DNA of 42,936 nt from Rhodospirillales bacterium (GTDB lineage Bacteria > Pseudomonadota > Alphaproteobacteria > Reyranellales > Reyranellaceae): positions 1 to 42,936 of the forward strand of contig WHTW01000054.1 in assembly GCA_009377525.1 (NCBI GenBank), given 5' to 3'. Every line of letters begins with the position of its first letter. Position 1 is the stretch's first letter. The translations under genes and the position numbers were made by a program. The notes below the pieces were generated by a model that made no database searches, was not told where the DNA came from, and saw only the letters and a program-made list of their open reading frames with translations. Of this stretch, positions 35,375 through 42,936 are shown piece by piece.

Positions 35375-36712
35375 ATGGAAATGACTTCAGCAACTCTCCC
35401 TCGCGTGTCGGTAGTCGGCCTCGGCAAGCTTGGAGCGCCGCTCGCCGCGGTGCTCGCCAGCCGCGGCTTCACCGTGATCGGCCTCGACGTCAGCAAGGTG
35501 CTGGTCGATTCGCTGAATGCCGGCAAGATGCCGATCGTCGAGCCGCAGCTCAACGAGCTGATCGCCGCCCACAAGCCGCGCCTGTCGGCGACGATGGACC
35601 CGAACGAAGCGATCCAGAAGAGCGACGCGAGCTTCGTGATCGTGCCGACGCCGTCGGACAGCACCGGCTTCTTCTCCAACCGCTTCGTGCTGCAGGCGAT
35701 GGAATCGCTGGGCAAGGCGCTGCGCAACAAGAAGGGCTACCACATGGTGGTCATCACCAGCACGGTGATGCCCGGCACCACCGGCGGCGAGATCAAGGCG
35801 GCGCTGGAAGCGGCCTCGGGCCGCAAGGTCGGGCCCGACCTCGGCCTCTGCTACAACCCGGAATTCATCGCGCTCGGCAGCGTCGTGCGCGACATGCTGT
35901 GTCCCGATTCGATCCTGATCGGCGAGAGCGACGCCAAGGCCGGCGACATGCTGCAGACCATCTACCTGCAGATGTGCGAGAACAAGCCGCCGGTGCAGCG
36001 CATGAACTTCGTCAACGCCGAGCTCACCAAGATCTCGGTCAACACCTACGTCACGACCAAGATCTCCTACGCCAACATGCTGGCCGACATCTGCGACCGC
36101 TTGCCGGGCGCCGACGTCGACGCCGTGACCAAGGCGCTGGGCGCCGACACGCGCATCGGCCCGAAGTACCTGAAGGGCGCCATGGGCTACGGCGGCCCGT
36201 GCTTCCCGCGCGACAACGTCGCCTTCGCGGCACTCGCCCGCAAGATCGGCGCCCGCGCCGACGTGGCCGAGGCGACCGACCGCATCAACAACCATCAGAT
36301 CGATCGCCTGACCGGCCTGGTCGCCAAGTTCGCCAAGGCCGGCACGCGCATCGCGCTGCTTGGCCTCAGCTACAAGCCGCAGACGCCGGTGGTCGAGGAA
36401 AGCCACAGCGTCAAGCTCGCTGCCCGGCTCGCCGACGCGGGCTACGTGGTGTCGGTGCACGATCCGCTGGCGCAGGACGCCGCGATCGGCGTGCTGGGCG
36501 ACAAGGTGGTCGGCGCGTCCTCCATCGAGGGCGCGGTGCGCGAGTGCGACCTGCTGATCGTCGCCACGGGCTGGCCCGAGTACAAGGCGATCGACCCGGA
36601 CTGGTGCAAGCGTGACGGCCAGCGCCTCACGGTGCTCGACCTGTGGCGCACGCTGCCGGCCGACAAGTTCACCGACGTCGCCGACGTCCTCTACCTCGGC
36701 TCCGGCCGCTAG
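35375..36712 (+). CDS. Nucleotide-sugar dehydrogenase (UDP-glucose/UDP-ManNAc dehydrogenase family)
   Basis: A 445-residue NAD-dependent enzyme that oxidises C6 of a UDP-hexose or UDP-N-acetylhexosamine to the uronic acid. The N-terminal Rossmann motif is VVGLGKLGAPLAAVLA. The catalytic Cys is Cys276 in GGPCFPRD, and the NAELTKISVNTYVTTKI segment carries the conserved Lys and Asn. The C-terminal GLSYKPQTPVVEESHS is the UDP-binding domain. WecC-like and UGDH-like substrates cannot be separated by eye. The start is ATG 35375 or 35381. The product would feed surface polysaccharide made by the locus at the right end. Confidence 0.85.
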   Translation: MEMTSATLPRVSVVGLGKLGAPLAAVLASRGFTVIGLDVSKVLVDSLNAGKMPIVEPQLNELIAAHKPRLSATMDPNEAIQKSDASFVIVPTPSDSTGFFSNRFVLQAMESLGKALRNKKGYHMVVITSTVMPGTTGGEIKAALEAASGRKVGPDLGLCYNPEFIALGSVVRDMLCPDSILIGESDAKAGDMLQTIYLQMCENKPPVQRMNFVNAELTKISVNTYVTTKISYANMLADICDRLPGADVDAVTKALGADTRIGPKYLKGAMGYGGPCFPRDNVAFAALARKIGARADVAEATDRINNHQIDRLTGLVAKFAKAGTRIALLGLSYKPQTPVVEESHSVKLAARLADAGYVVSVHDPLAQDAAIGVLGDKVVGASSIEGAVRECDLLIVATGWPEYKAIDPDWCKRDGQRLTVLDLWRTLPADKFTDVADVLYLGSGR

Positions 36713-36724
36713 GCCGCCCCAGCC

Positions 36725-37318
36725 ATGGCCGATCCCGATCGGAAACGGCCGTGGAAGGTGTTGCAGTCGACCTACGCCGTCGCCGATCAGTGGCTGCGCC
36801 TGCGCAGCGACGTCGTCCTGTCGCCGGACGGGCGGACACTGCCGCCCTGCCCCGTCATCGAGCATCCCGACTGGGTCGACGTGATCGCGCTCACGGCCGA
36901 CCTCAACATCGTGCTGGTTGACCAGTATCGGCACTCGGTCGGCAGTGTACGGACGGAATTCCCGGCCGGCACGGTCGATGACGGTGAGGAGCCGCTTGCG
37001 GCAATACAGCGGGAGCTGCTGGAGGAGACCGGCTACGCCAGCGACGAATGGCACCTGCTGGGCACGGCGCCGGTCTACCCGGCGCTGCAGACCAACCGCA
37101 TCTCCTCGTTCCTGGCGCTGAACGCACGCCCCATCGGCGGCCAGGCGCTGGACGAAGGCGAGGTCATCCACGCCTACGAGCTGCCGTTCACGCAATTCAT
37201 CGACCAGGTGGAGTCGGGAGCGATCGAGCTTCCCGCGCTTCAGCTCGCCGGCCTGTGGTGGCTGCGGCGCTGCCTCGTAGGACGTGGCGCAATCGGCATT
37301 TCCATGCCTTTGGAGTGA
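36725..37318 (+). CDS. Nudix hydrolase
   Basis: A 197-residue Nudix protein. The box is complete: G-TVDDG-E-EPLAAIQ-RELLEETGY (G-x5-E-x7-REUxEExGU) around residues 83–105. The Arg-rich region before it, VDQYRHSVGSVRTEFPAG, is the pattern of NudF-type ADP-ribose or nucleotide-sugar pyrophosphatases. A role in cleaving a nucleotide sugar would match the dehydrogenase gene 12 bases upstream, but that is inference. The C-terminal 80 residues are not distinctive. Confidence 0.87.
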   Translation: MADPDRKRPWKVLQSTYAVADQWLRLRSDVVLSPDGRTLPPCPVIEHPDWVDVIALTADLNIVLVDQYRHSVGSVRTEFPAGTVDDGEEPLAAIQRELLEETGYASDEWHLLGTAPVYPALQTNRISSFLALNARPIGGQALDEGEVIHAYELPFTQFIDQVESGAIELPALQLAGLWWLRRCLVGRGAIGISMPLE

Positions 37319-38243
37319 GCGACTCATCCTCGCATCGCCGCTTCGCCGCTCGCGGTGGCCAAGTGTCGCTACTTCAGCATCTATGCGTAGCGTAGATTTC
37401 GCGGGATTGACGTGATTTTCATCGGTCGGCTGGCGGTTGGGTGGGAGGCAAAAGGAGCCCGCCCGCTCTCGCCGGAAACGTCGGACGCCGGCGGGACGTA
37501 TACAGCGTTTCTGAGCTGACGGTTCCGAGCGGTCGCAACTACGGCTGAAGAACGTTGGGCGAAGGCATGTCCAAGATTTCTGCCACAGCGCTCTGCTGGC
37601 ATCGCAGGCAAAACCCGCAACATGACCAAGGCGTTCCTTGGCCGCGCATCCGACTTGCAAACGTCCTTGGAATGGGAAGTCAACGCCACGTACGTTGGGC
37701 CCAAAAACGTTGCCCACCGGAGTGAGGACTTTATGATCTCTCAAGACTTGCCTCCAACCTCTTGAAATCACTGTGGAAAAACGTTGCTGGTCGAAGGCAA
37801 CGTTTTGCCGGACATGGCCCCCCGACGATGCCAATCCAGACGGGCTCGCGGCTCCATCCAGAACGGCGACAGGTCTTATCGTTGGGCCACGCGCAGCACA
37901 TGCGTCATCAGTCGCAGCGCTCACAAGGGCGCACGTAGTCATCGCTACCTCCAATTCGATCAACGTTGGTGGGGGCGAGACGTCAGCCCGCGAGCGGCGG
38001 GCCGCGCGAACGACTTCGCGAAGAAGGGTGTTGTCCCCCGACGCCTGACCTTCGGGCCGGCGCCAGGCTGAATCGGTGTCGACCCGGGCCGTCGCGGCGC
38101 GTGTGGGTCATGCTTGTCTTGTCGCGGATCGTCATGGTCGGCCTCTCTCACGCATGAGTGGTCGACAGAGACAGAGCACAATATTGCGCTAGGGAATCAA
38201 GCAGATTCTTGCGCAAGCATTGCAGTCAAAGTCGCGCTGTTGG
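37319..38243. other. 925-base stretch without a convincing gene
   Basis: No reading frame here matches a family I recognise. Base composition differs from the surroundings: 37681–37800 contains 61 G or C of 120 by direct count, in a window that is otherwise strongly GC-rich. The palindrome AACGTT occurs five times (37551, 37706, 37780, 37799, 37962), four of them followed by G. TTGGGCCCAA is a perfect 10-base palindrome at about 37695–37704. A protein-like frame with one internal stop is listed separately. The stretch separates the nucleotide-sugar genes from the DUF3592 gene. Confidence 0.6.
37391..37765 (+). pseudogene. Possible decayed gene, one frame with an internal TGA
   Basis: In one plus-strand frame a protein-like sequence runs from 37391 to a TGA at 37517–37519, with DVIFIGRLAVGWEAKGARPL. 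It then continues in the same frame to the TGA at 37763–37765, with GKTRNMTKAFLGRASDLQTS and later VNATYVGPKNVAHRSED. Only the last 47 codons have an ATG (37622). I do not recognise the product. It may be an old gene broken by the TGA, a short ORF, or chance. The opposite strand also has a 107-codon frame over 37381–37704. Confidence 0.25.
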
Positions 38244-38669
38244 TTAGTGCCCCGAAAGCAACGGGCGAACGGCGGCCCACAGCATGATGACTCCAGCGAT
38301 CAGAAAGACCGCAGGGAACATCCAGGTCGGCGCCAGCGGATCGATGGTCGCCTCCCTCGGATTTGCCGGATCGTAACGCACCCCGAACGGTCGACCGATC
38401 GGCCAATTCTGCACTTCGTCATAAGCCAGGTCGCTCACAACGTCATGGGGCGAACCGCCGGACGCCTCGAAGCGAACGGCCGGGTGAAAGTGCCTCAATA
38501 GCAAGATTCGACCGTTGCCCAAGTACTGGTGGTGGTAAGTGTACCGCCAGTCGACCAGGGCCCCGGAGACCCGCCGGCCGATCAGATGCAGCTTGACGGC
38601 CTGCCAAAGGGCTGCCGCGCTCGCCCAGGTCACGATGACGCCGATAATGAGCAGGGTGATCGCTGTCAT
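38244..38669 (-). CDS. DUF3592 membrane protein
   Basis: 141 residues with a hydrophobic segment at each end (LLIIGVIVTWASAAALWQAV and MFPAVFLIAGVIMLWAAV). Between them is the DUF3592 extracytoplasmic core: HPAVRFEASGG, then VGxxxxVRYDPxNPxxA as IGRPFGVRYDPANPREATID. The function of the family is unknown. The ATG at 38669 has a weak upstream ribosome site (GGAAGTTTCCTGACC region). It is on the opposite strand to the phosphatase remnant that begins 54 bases away. Confidence 0.8.
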   Translation of the reverse strand: MTAITLLIIGVIVTWASAAALWQAVKLHLIGRRVSGALVDWRYTYHHQYLGNGRILLLRHFHPAVRFEASGGSPHDVVSDLAYDEVQNWPIGRPFGVRYDPANPREATIDPLAPTWMFPAVFLIAGVIMLWAAVRPLLSGH

Positions 38670-38722
38670 GGTCAGGAAACTTCCAGAGAACCGCCATCAC
38701 CTTTCCGTAGATAGGCTCGACC

Positions 38723-38925
38723 ATGCCATGGGACCACGCGGCGGGCACGCTGATGCTGACCGAGGCGGGGGCGAGGGACGGCGCCTCGACGGCCAACTTT
38801 ATGCGCCATCCCAGCCGACCACTAGCGGGGTAATCGCGGCCATCAATCCGCGGGGCTGGTCCGAGGTGCGGATTCTGTTCGAGGCGGTGCGCATGCCGCT
38901 GCTGGCGGGGCTGCCGAAGGCCTAA
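38723..38925 (+). pseudogene. Remnant of an inositol monophosphatase-family gene
   Basis: From ATG 38723 the frame reads MPWDHAAGTLMLTEAG, the C-terminal active-site block of inositol monophosphatase-like enzymes (WDxAAG). It then drifts into nonsense ending at TAA 38831–38833. In the next frame the expected continuation is restored: RRLDGQLYAPSQPTTSG, then IAAINPRGWSEVR, to TAA 38923–38925. One lost base in the GGGGGC run near 38766–38772 explains it. The N-terminal three quarters of the gene are absent, because an in-frame stop and the DUF3592 gene lie directly upstream. This is a truncated, frameshifted relic. Confidence 0.75.
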
Positions 38926-38953
38926 CGGCTTGGAAGACGCCGGGGCCAGTCCT

Positions 38954-40531
38954 TTAGAGGGCGTGCCGTCCCCGGAATTTCAATACCTTTCCCTTGAGCG
39001 ACTCGTCCTGGCGCGGCGGGCCGGCCAGGACCTGGCTGCAGAAGGGATTGATGTTGGCACCGACGTAGTTCGTGAAGGTCTGCCAGAACTTGTTGTAGAT
39101 CACATTGACGCCGATGAAGCGGCGCGGCACGCGCCGGCCGTCGGGACGCGTATCGGCCTCGGTCGCGGCCGCGCGCTTGAACAGCCGCTCGGCGACCTTC
39201 AGCCGCTTCTTGTCGATCGGCCCGATCTCGCGGCCGGCGCGCACGGGCTCGGTCGCCGTCTGGGTGGCGAGGCCGAACTCGAAAATGAAAAGCTCGGCCG
39301 ACGAGAGCTGCTCGGCGAAAGGCGCCCGCTCGACGCCCGGCAGATCGGCCGGCAGGCCGCCGCACTCCTCGGGGATCAGGATCGGGCCGGTGAAGCCCAT
39401 GCCCTTCCAGGCCTTGGCGAAGCTGCTGACGAAATCCGACCGCGTCGCGACCAGCATCAGGGCGGTCGAGCGCGGGAACGTCACCACCTGGTCGCAGACG
39501 AACGGCAGGGTATGGGGCAGGTCGTAGGTGAGATCGTCGAAGAGCTGCCACTCGAGGCTGGTCTCGACGAACGGCGCCGTGGCGGGCTCGATCACCTTGT
39601 CGAGACCGGCGGTGAAGCGCTGATAAGCGGTGTCGCGGTCGAGCCGGATCTCTTCCATCTCGACGTCCGGCCAGCCCCAGGTCTCGGCCTGGGCCGGCAC
39701 ATAGGGCGTGGCAACGTTCCAGATGAAGCGGTCCTGGTCGTTCATCCGCGTGGCGCGGCCCTTGTTGTTGGCGGCTGCAACCCGGGTGTGGTCGCAGTGA
39801 TAGCCGAACAGCTTGTCGATCAGCGTGTCGACCCGGCCGCGATAGAGCGCCAGCCGCGCCGCCAGGTTCGAGTCGCAGTGCCAGCCCAGGATCATGTCCT
39901 CGTCGAAGCCGTGGATGGCGAACATGTCCTCGCGCAACGCCGCCTGGAAGTCGCCCAGCGCATCGTACTTCATCGGCATGTAGTTGTGGACGACCTGGTT
40001 GAGGTGAAAGCGAACCGACCAGTCGCGCAGCTTGGCGAGGTTGCCCACCGGATCGCGTCGGTCGAACGCCGCCTCCCACAGCATCTCGGGAATCTCGAAG
40101 CGCGGCACCTGGTAGAAGCCGTCGGGGATCGCTCCCAGGATGTCGCTCAGCGATTCGCGCTCGTCGCGCGGCACCAGCAGCATGTCGGTATTGGTGTAGA
40201 GGATCCACCGGTTGCGCGGGTTGGAGCGCCTGAGCGCCACGTTGCGTGACTGCGCCTCGAGCGCCACCAGATGGGTCTTCAACCGGTGTCGGACGTGCTG
40301 GTCGGGGCGGACGCGCAGGACCCGCATGACCTTCTTGGCCTTGTCGGTCAGCGTATCGTGGATCGCCTCGGGAAAGGTCGGATGGTCGTCCGGCGTGTTG
40401 TAGTCGACGAACAGGATCTCGTCGTCGGGATCCGACATCACCTCGGCCAGGGCGTTGAAGCTGATCGCCGCCCGCTTGTGCAGGTTGTAGCCGTGGCTGT
40501 CGTTGCGGCCGTAGAGGATGACGGAAAACAT
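38954..40531 (-). CDS. Glycosyltransferase-like protein (GT-A type N-terminus)
   Basis: 525 residues with no signal peptide. The N-terminus FSVILYGRNDSHGYNLHKRA and then DDEILFVDYNTPDDHPTFPE resembles the nucleotide-binding start of GT2-type glycosyltransferases. NRWILYTNTDMLLVP gives a DxD-like site. The remaining 350 residues, including GFDEDMILGWHCDSNLAARL and a C-terminal domain after PHTLPFVCDQVV, match nothing I can name. It lies next to a TPR protein and opposite an ABC polysaccharide exporter, so a role in surface glycan assembly is likely but inferred. A longer frame from 40787 would run antisense-like, so the ATG at 40531 is used. Confidence 0.65.
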   Translation of the reverse strand: MFSVILYGRNDSHGYNLHKRAAISFNALAEVMSDPDDEILFVDYNTPDDHPTFPEAIHDTLTDKAKKVMRVLRVRPDQHVRHRLKTHLVALEAQSRNVALRRSNPRNRWILYTNTDMLLVPRDERESLSDILGAIPDGFYQVPRFEIPEMLWEAAFDRRDPVGNLAKLRDWSVRFHLNQVVHNYMPMKYDALGDFQAALREDMFAIHGFDEDMILGWHCDSNLAARLALYRGRVDTLIDKLFGYHCDHTRVAAANNKGRATRMNDQDRFIWNVATPYVPAQAETWGWPDVEMEEIRLDRDTAYQRFTAGLDKVIEPATAPFVETSLEWQLFDDLTYDLPHTLPFVCDQVVTFPRSTALMLVATRSDFVSSFAKAWKGMGFTGPILIPEECGGLPADLPGVERAPFAEQLSSAELFIFEFGLATQTATEPVRAGREIGPIDKKRLKVAERLFKRAAATEADTRPDGRRVPRRFIGVNVIYNKFWQTFTNYVGANINPFCSQVLAGPPRQDESLKGKVLKFRGRHAL

Positions 40532-40552
40532 TTCTTGGCCTCGGTGGTTCGG

Positions 40553-41686
40553 CTAGGCGCCGAGGCGCGCAAGCTCGTTGCTGGCGGCGGCGAACTCGAT
40601 CAGCGCCGGCGGGCCCTGGTCGACGACTTCGCGCCAGTACCGGCGCGCCGCTGCAGGATTGCCGTCCACGGCGAGGACGCCCATCTGGAAGCGTGCTTCG
40701 GCATGACGGGCGGGCGAGGTGGCGCGGTGGAGCAACACCTCTTCCGTCACCTGTCCGGTCCGGAAGGCCAGGAGCGGCGTGGGCCAACGATCATCGGCAG
40801 GGAGCGTGACCAGTTCGGCCGGCGCGCCGGCCAGTCGCGCGGCCGTCAGCCGGTAGAGCAGCCAATAGGGGTTGTTGGGCTCCTTGGCGACAGCCAGCGC
40901 GAATTCATTGAACGCCGCACTGCAGTTGCCCATGCGCATCGCCACGCAGGCGCGCGCCGCCGAGCTCGTCTGCGGCAGCAATTCGAACTGACGGCGCCAG
41001 TCGTCGTTGGCGTCGGCCAGCCGGCCGAGTGCCGCGCGCGCGATGCCGCGGCCGTTCAGGGTATCGCCATCCTTCGGATTGGCAGCCAGCACGCCGTCAA
41101 AGATCTGGATCGCCTCCTCGTAGCGGCCCAGCGCCGACAAGGCCTCGCCCTTGAGCGCAAGCACCTCGACAAGCTTGGGATTCACCTTCAGTGCGCGCTC
41201 GTAGCTGTCCAGCGCCTCCGCGGCCCGGCCGCGGGCGAGACGCGCGTTGCCGTGCGCGAGCTGCGGCAGAATCTTGCTGCGGACATTGGTGCGGACCAAG
41301 TTGTACGATTCCGCCTCGAAGGCGAAATAGCCCTGGCGGCGGAAAACGTAGCGCCGATCGGCCGCGCCCGGCGGCAGCTCCGACCACAGGCCGCGCGCCC
41401 GCTCGTACTCGGCATGCGCCTCGATGCTGCGTCCCAGGCTGTCGAGGATTTCCGCCCGCGCCATGACGGCGTCGGCGAATTCGGGAACCAGCGCCAGCGC
41501 CCGGTCGAATGCCGCGAGCGCGCCCTCGCTGTTGCCGCCACGCCGCTTGACCAGGCCGTCGCGGAAATGGACGCGCGCGTCCTCTTCGTCGTCGCCGACC
41601 TTGGGCGCAATCTCGACCGCGGCCGGTCGGCGCCACAGGCGCCTGACCGGCGCGATGGCCGCTCGCAATATGCCGATGTCAGCCAC
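40553..41686 (-). CDS. TPR repeat protein
   Basis: 377 residues made largely of tetratricopeptide repeats, for example SEGALAAFDRALALVPEFAD, AAEALDSYERALKVNPKLVE and YEEAIQIFDGVLAANPKDGD. Such repeats form a helical scaffold for protein contacts. The N-terminal RRLWRRP segment is basic with no clear signal peptide. The start is a GTG at 41684–41686. The next gene on the strand, the glycosyltransferase-like one, begins 21 bases after it ends. TPR proteins commonly accompany capsule and glycan export genes, which agrees with the divergent neighbours. Confidence 0.8.
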   Translation of the reverse strand: MADIGILRAAIAPVRRLWRRPAAVEIAPKVGDDEEDARVHFRDGLVKRRGGNSEGALAAFDRALALVPEFADAVMARAEILDSLGRSIEAHAEYERARGLWSELPPGAADRRYVFRRQGYFAFEAESYNLVRTNVRSKILPQLAHGNARLARGRAAEALDSYERALKVNPKLVEVLALKGEALSALGRYEEAIQIFDGVLAANPKDGDTLNGRGIARAALGRLADANDDWRRQFELLPQTSSAARACVAMRMGNCSAAFNEFALAVAKEPNNPYWLLYRLTAARLAGAPAELVTLPADDRWPTPLLAFRTGQVTEEVLLHRATSPARHAEARFQMGVLAVDGNPAAARRYWREVVDQGPPALIEFAAASNELARLGA

Positions 41687-42007
41687 TGGCGGCTCTCAGG
41701 GTATCGTTCCAGGCGGTCAAGATCGGCACTTTCACCGGCGGCCGGTGCTGCGGGAGGGAATCCGAGGCGTCCCGCTAGCCTAAACCCCTGGGGAGCGTCA
41801 AGCCGACGTCGTGACGCGAACATCGGCGGACAACTCGCCACGATTCCAAGGCAAATTGCCGTGCCCCGACCGGCGGGAAAGCCTCAGGCGAGACATTGTC
41901 GAGGCTATCTCGGGCGGGTTCGCTATGCTATGCGACCTGCCGTATGCCCTCCACTGGAACACTGGGTCTTGCGGCCGCCGGCCGCCCCGATTTGTCGTTT
42001 AACTTCA
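41687..42007. other. 321-base divergent intergenic region
   Basis: No gene is supported. The region separates the TPR gene from the exporter permease and should carry both promoters. CTATGCTATGC at 41923–41933 might hold a -10-like sequence, but no -35 at proper spacing was found. Confidence 0.4.
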
Positions 42008-42919
42008 ATGGTTAACCTGAACAACCGCCAGGAACTGCCCGACGCGCCCGTCATGCACATTGTGGATGGCAAGGCAGTCGAGCCGCGAGACTACAATTGG
42101 CTGGAGCGTATCGTCCGCTTCCTGCTGCGGCCGTTTGTCGAGGGCTGGCGCCACCGCGATCTGATTGCGGCAATTCTGCGACGGGAGTTGCGCGAGCGGT
42201 TCCGTGGCTCCATGGCGGGCTGGGTATGGGCCGTGGCCGCACCGGTGATCTCGCTGACGACCTATACGTTGGTGTTCGGCGGGTCGGCCAAGCTGCCCAA
42301 CAACGCCGCTTCGAACTCCTCGATGGACTACGCCCTGTTCATCTTCGGTGGCTTGGTGGCTTTCAATTTCTTCACCGAGATGGCCTACCGCGCTCCGTCG
42401 CTGCTCCACGAATACGCCCACTACATCAAGCAGACGATGTTCCCGGCCGAAATGCTGCCGATCATCTCGACCTTGCGAGCTACTACCTATGCCTCCATCG
42501 GCCTCACCCTGATGCTGCTGTGCCAGCTGCTGTTCACCGGCACGCTGCACTGGACGGTGCTGTTGCTGCCCTTGTGGTTCGTCCCCTTCCTGCTATTCCT
42601 GATCGGCATCACCTGGCTGCTGTCGGCCATGGGCGCGTTCACCCGCGACACCGCCTACCTGATGATGACGATCGCGCCGGTGCTGATGTTCGCCACGCCG
42701 GTGTTCTTCTCGCATGAAACGCTCAGTCCCAATTGGTACCTCCTGATGTACGCCAATGTCCTGACCGGCTTCATCGAGATCATCCGCGACATCGTCGTCT
42801 TCGGGCAGATCCCGAAGGCACTGGTCATCGCCTGGACGATGTTCATATCCCTGTTCTTCTTCTGGTTCGGCTACTGGTTCTTCCGCCGCCAGCAGGATGC
42901 GATCGCCGATGTCATCTGA
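42008..42919 (+). CDS. ABC-2 type polysaccharide exporter permease (Wzm/KpsM-like)
   Basis: A 303-residue membrane subunit of an ABC exporter for capsule or O-antigen-type polysaccharide. After a polar N-terminus come LIAAILRRELRERFRGSMAGWVWAV, the cytoplasmic interface helix and first membrane segment of Wzm/KpsM proteins. About six transmembrane segments follow (ISLTTYTLVFGG, YALFIFGGLVAFNFF, later LMMTIAPVLMFATPVFF). ALVIAWTMFISLFFFWFGYWF ends the protein. Start ATG 42008 is chosen because upstream codons are antisense to the TPR gene; the ribosome site is weak. The next gene starts inside its last codons. Confidence 0.87.
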   Translation: MVNLNNRQELPDAPVMHIVDGKAVEPRDYNWLERIVRFLLRPFVEGWRHRDLIAAILRRELRERFRGSMAGWVWAVAAPVISLTTYTLVFGGSAKLPNNAASNSSMDYALFIFGGLVAFNFFTEMAYRAPSLLHEYAHYIKQTMFPAEMLPIISTLRATTYASIGLTLMLLCQLLFTGTLHWTVLLLPLWFVPFLLFLIGITWLLSAMGAFTRDTAYLMMTIAPVLMFATPVFFSHETLSPNWYLLMYANVLTGFIEIIRDIVVFGQIPKALVIAWTMFISLFFFWFGYWFFRRQQDAIADVI

Positions 42920-42936
42920 CACCGAGATCGTGATCA
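42909..42936 (+). CDS. ABC exporter ATPase, first codons only (Wzt/KpsT-like)
   Basis: The ATG at 42909–42911 overlaps the end of the permease gene by 11 bases and reads MSSDTEIVI to the window edge. An ATP-binding subunit is expected after a Wzm-like permease and the sequence is a plausible start of one, but only nine residues are visible. Confidence 0.5.

Noticed and set aside
35387..37963. 858-codon minus-strand open frame over the nucleotide-sugar dehydrogenase
   Set aside because: It mirrors a gene with intact catalytic residues, shows no family pattern and crosses into the uncoded interval.
40271..42007. Upstream extension of the exporter permease frame
   Set aside because: The frame is antisense to the TPR and glycosyltransferase-like genes and has no membrane or Wzm features before 42008.

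Overview
The window is high-GC DNA from an alphaproteobacterium. The evidence is two EipB/DUF1849 periplasmic proteins, an HdaA replication regulator, an alphaproteobacterial aa3-type oxidase subunit IV, and the neighbourhood hdaA–perM–DUF2066–purM–purN followed by ndk, holC and pepA. A Reyranella-like or Rhodospirillales-like genome would fit, but the genus is inference. No rRNA, tRNA, CRISPR array, intact insertion sequence or phage gene was found.

Left part (1–9.2 kb): the start of an autotransporter-like surface protein leaves the window at base 1. Then come an MFS transporter, a patatin-like lipase, a ROK sugar kinase, AMP nucleosidase, a tandem overlapping pair of EipB paralogues, a D-2-hydroxyacid dehydrogenase and a small lipoprotein-like protein. 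From 9.2 to 12.7 kb an RbsB/RbsA/RbsC-type sugar ABC importer lies on the minus strand with no adjacent regulator or catabolic enzyme.

Centre (12.8–30 kb) is housekeeping: aspS divergent from rnd, ppk–ppx for polyphosphate turnover, a SixA-type phosphatase, a short-chain dehydrogenase lacking the usual catalytic Tyr/Lys, the DUF2066–perM–hdaA–DUF2147 run, purM–purN, the oxidase subunit with a clear intrinsic terminator, ndk followed by a HicB/HicA module, an ABC-F ATPase and a second MFS transporter.

Right part (31–42.9 kb): a cyclase-family hydrolase and an FkbM-type methyltransferase, holC–pepA, a nucleotide-sugar dehydrogenase and a Nudix hydrolase. A 925-base stretch without a convincing gene follows, with lower GC where sampled. 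Then come a DUF3592 membrane protein, a frameshifted remnant of an inositol monophosphatase-family gene, and a glycan module: a GT-A-like protein and a TPR protein, divergent from an ABC-2 polysaccharide exporter permease and the first codons of its ATPase.

The most unusual signal is a family of long GC-rich palindromes in intergenic gaps. They fill five of the eight convergent gene junctions, in one case exactly from stop codon to stop codon. In two places one palindrome is nested inside the loop of another, and TCATGA recurs in the loops. Other points of interest are two four-codon ATG mini-ORFs of identical geometry overlapping the starts of rnd and purM, and the uncoded 37.3–38.2 kb interval.
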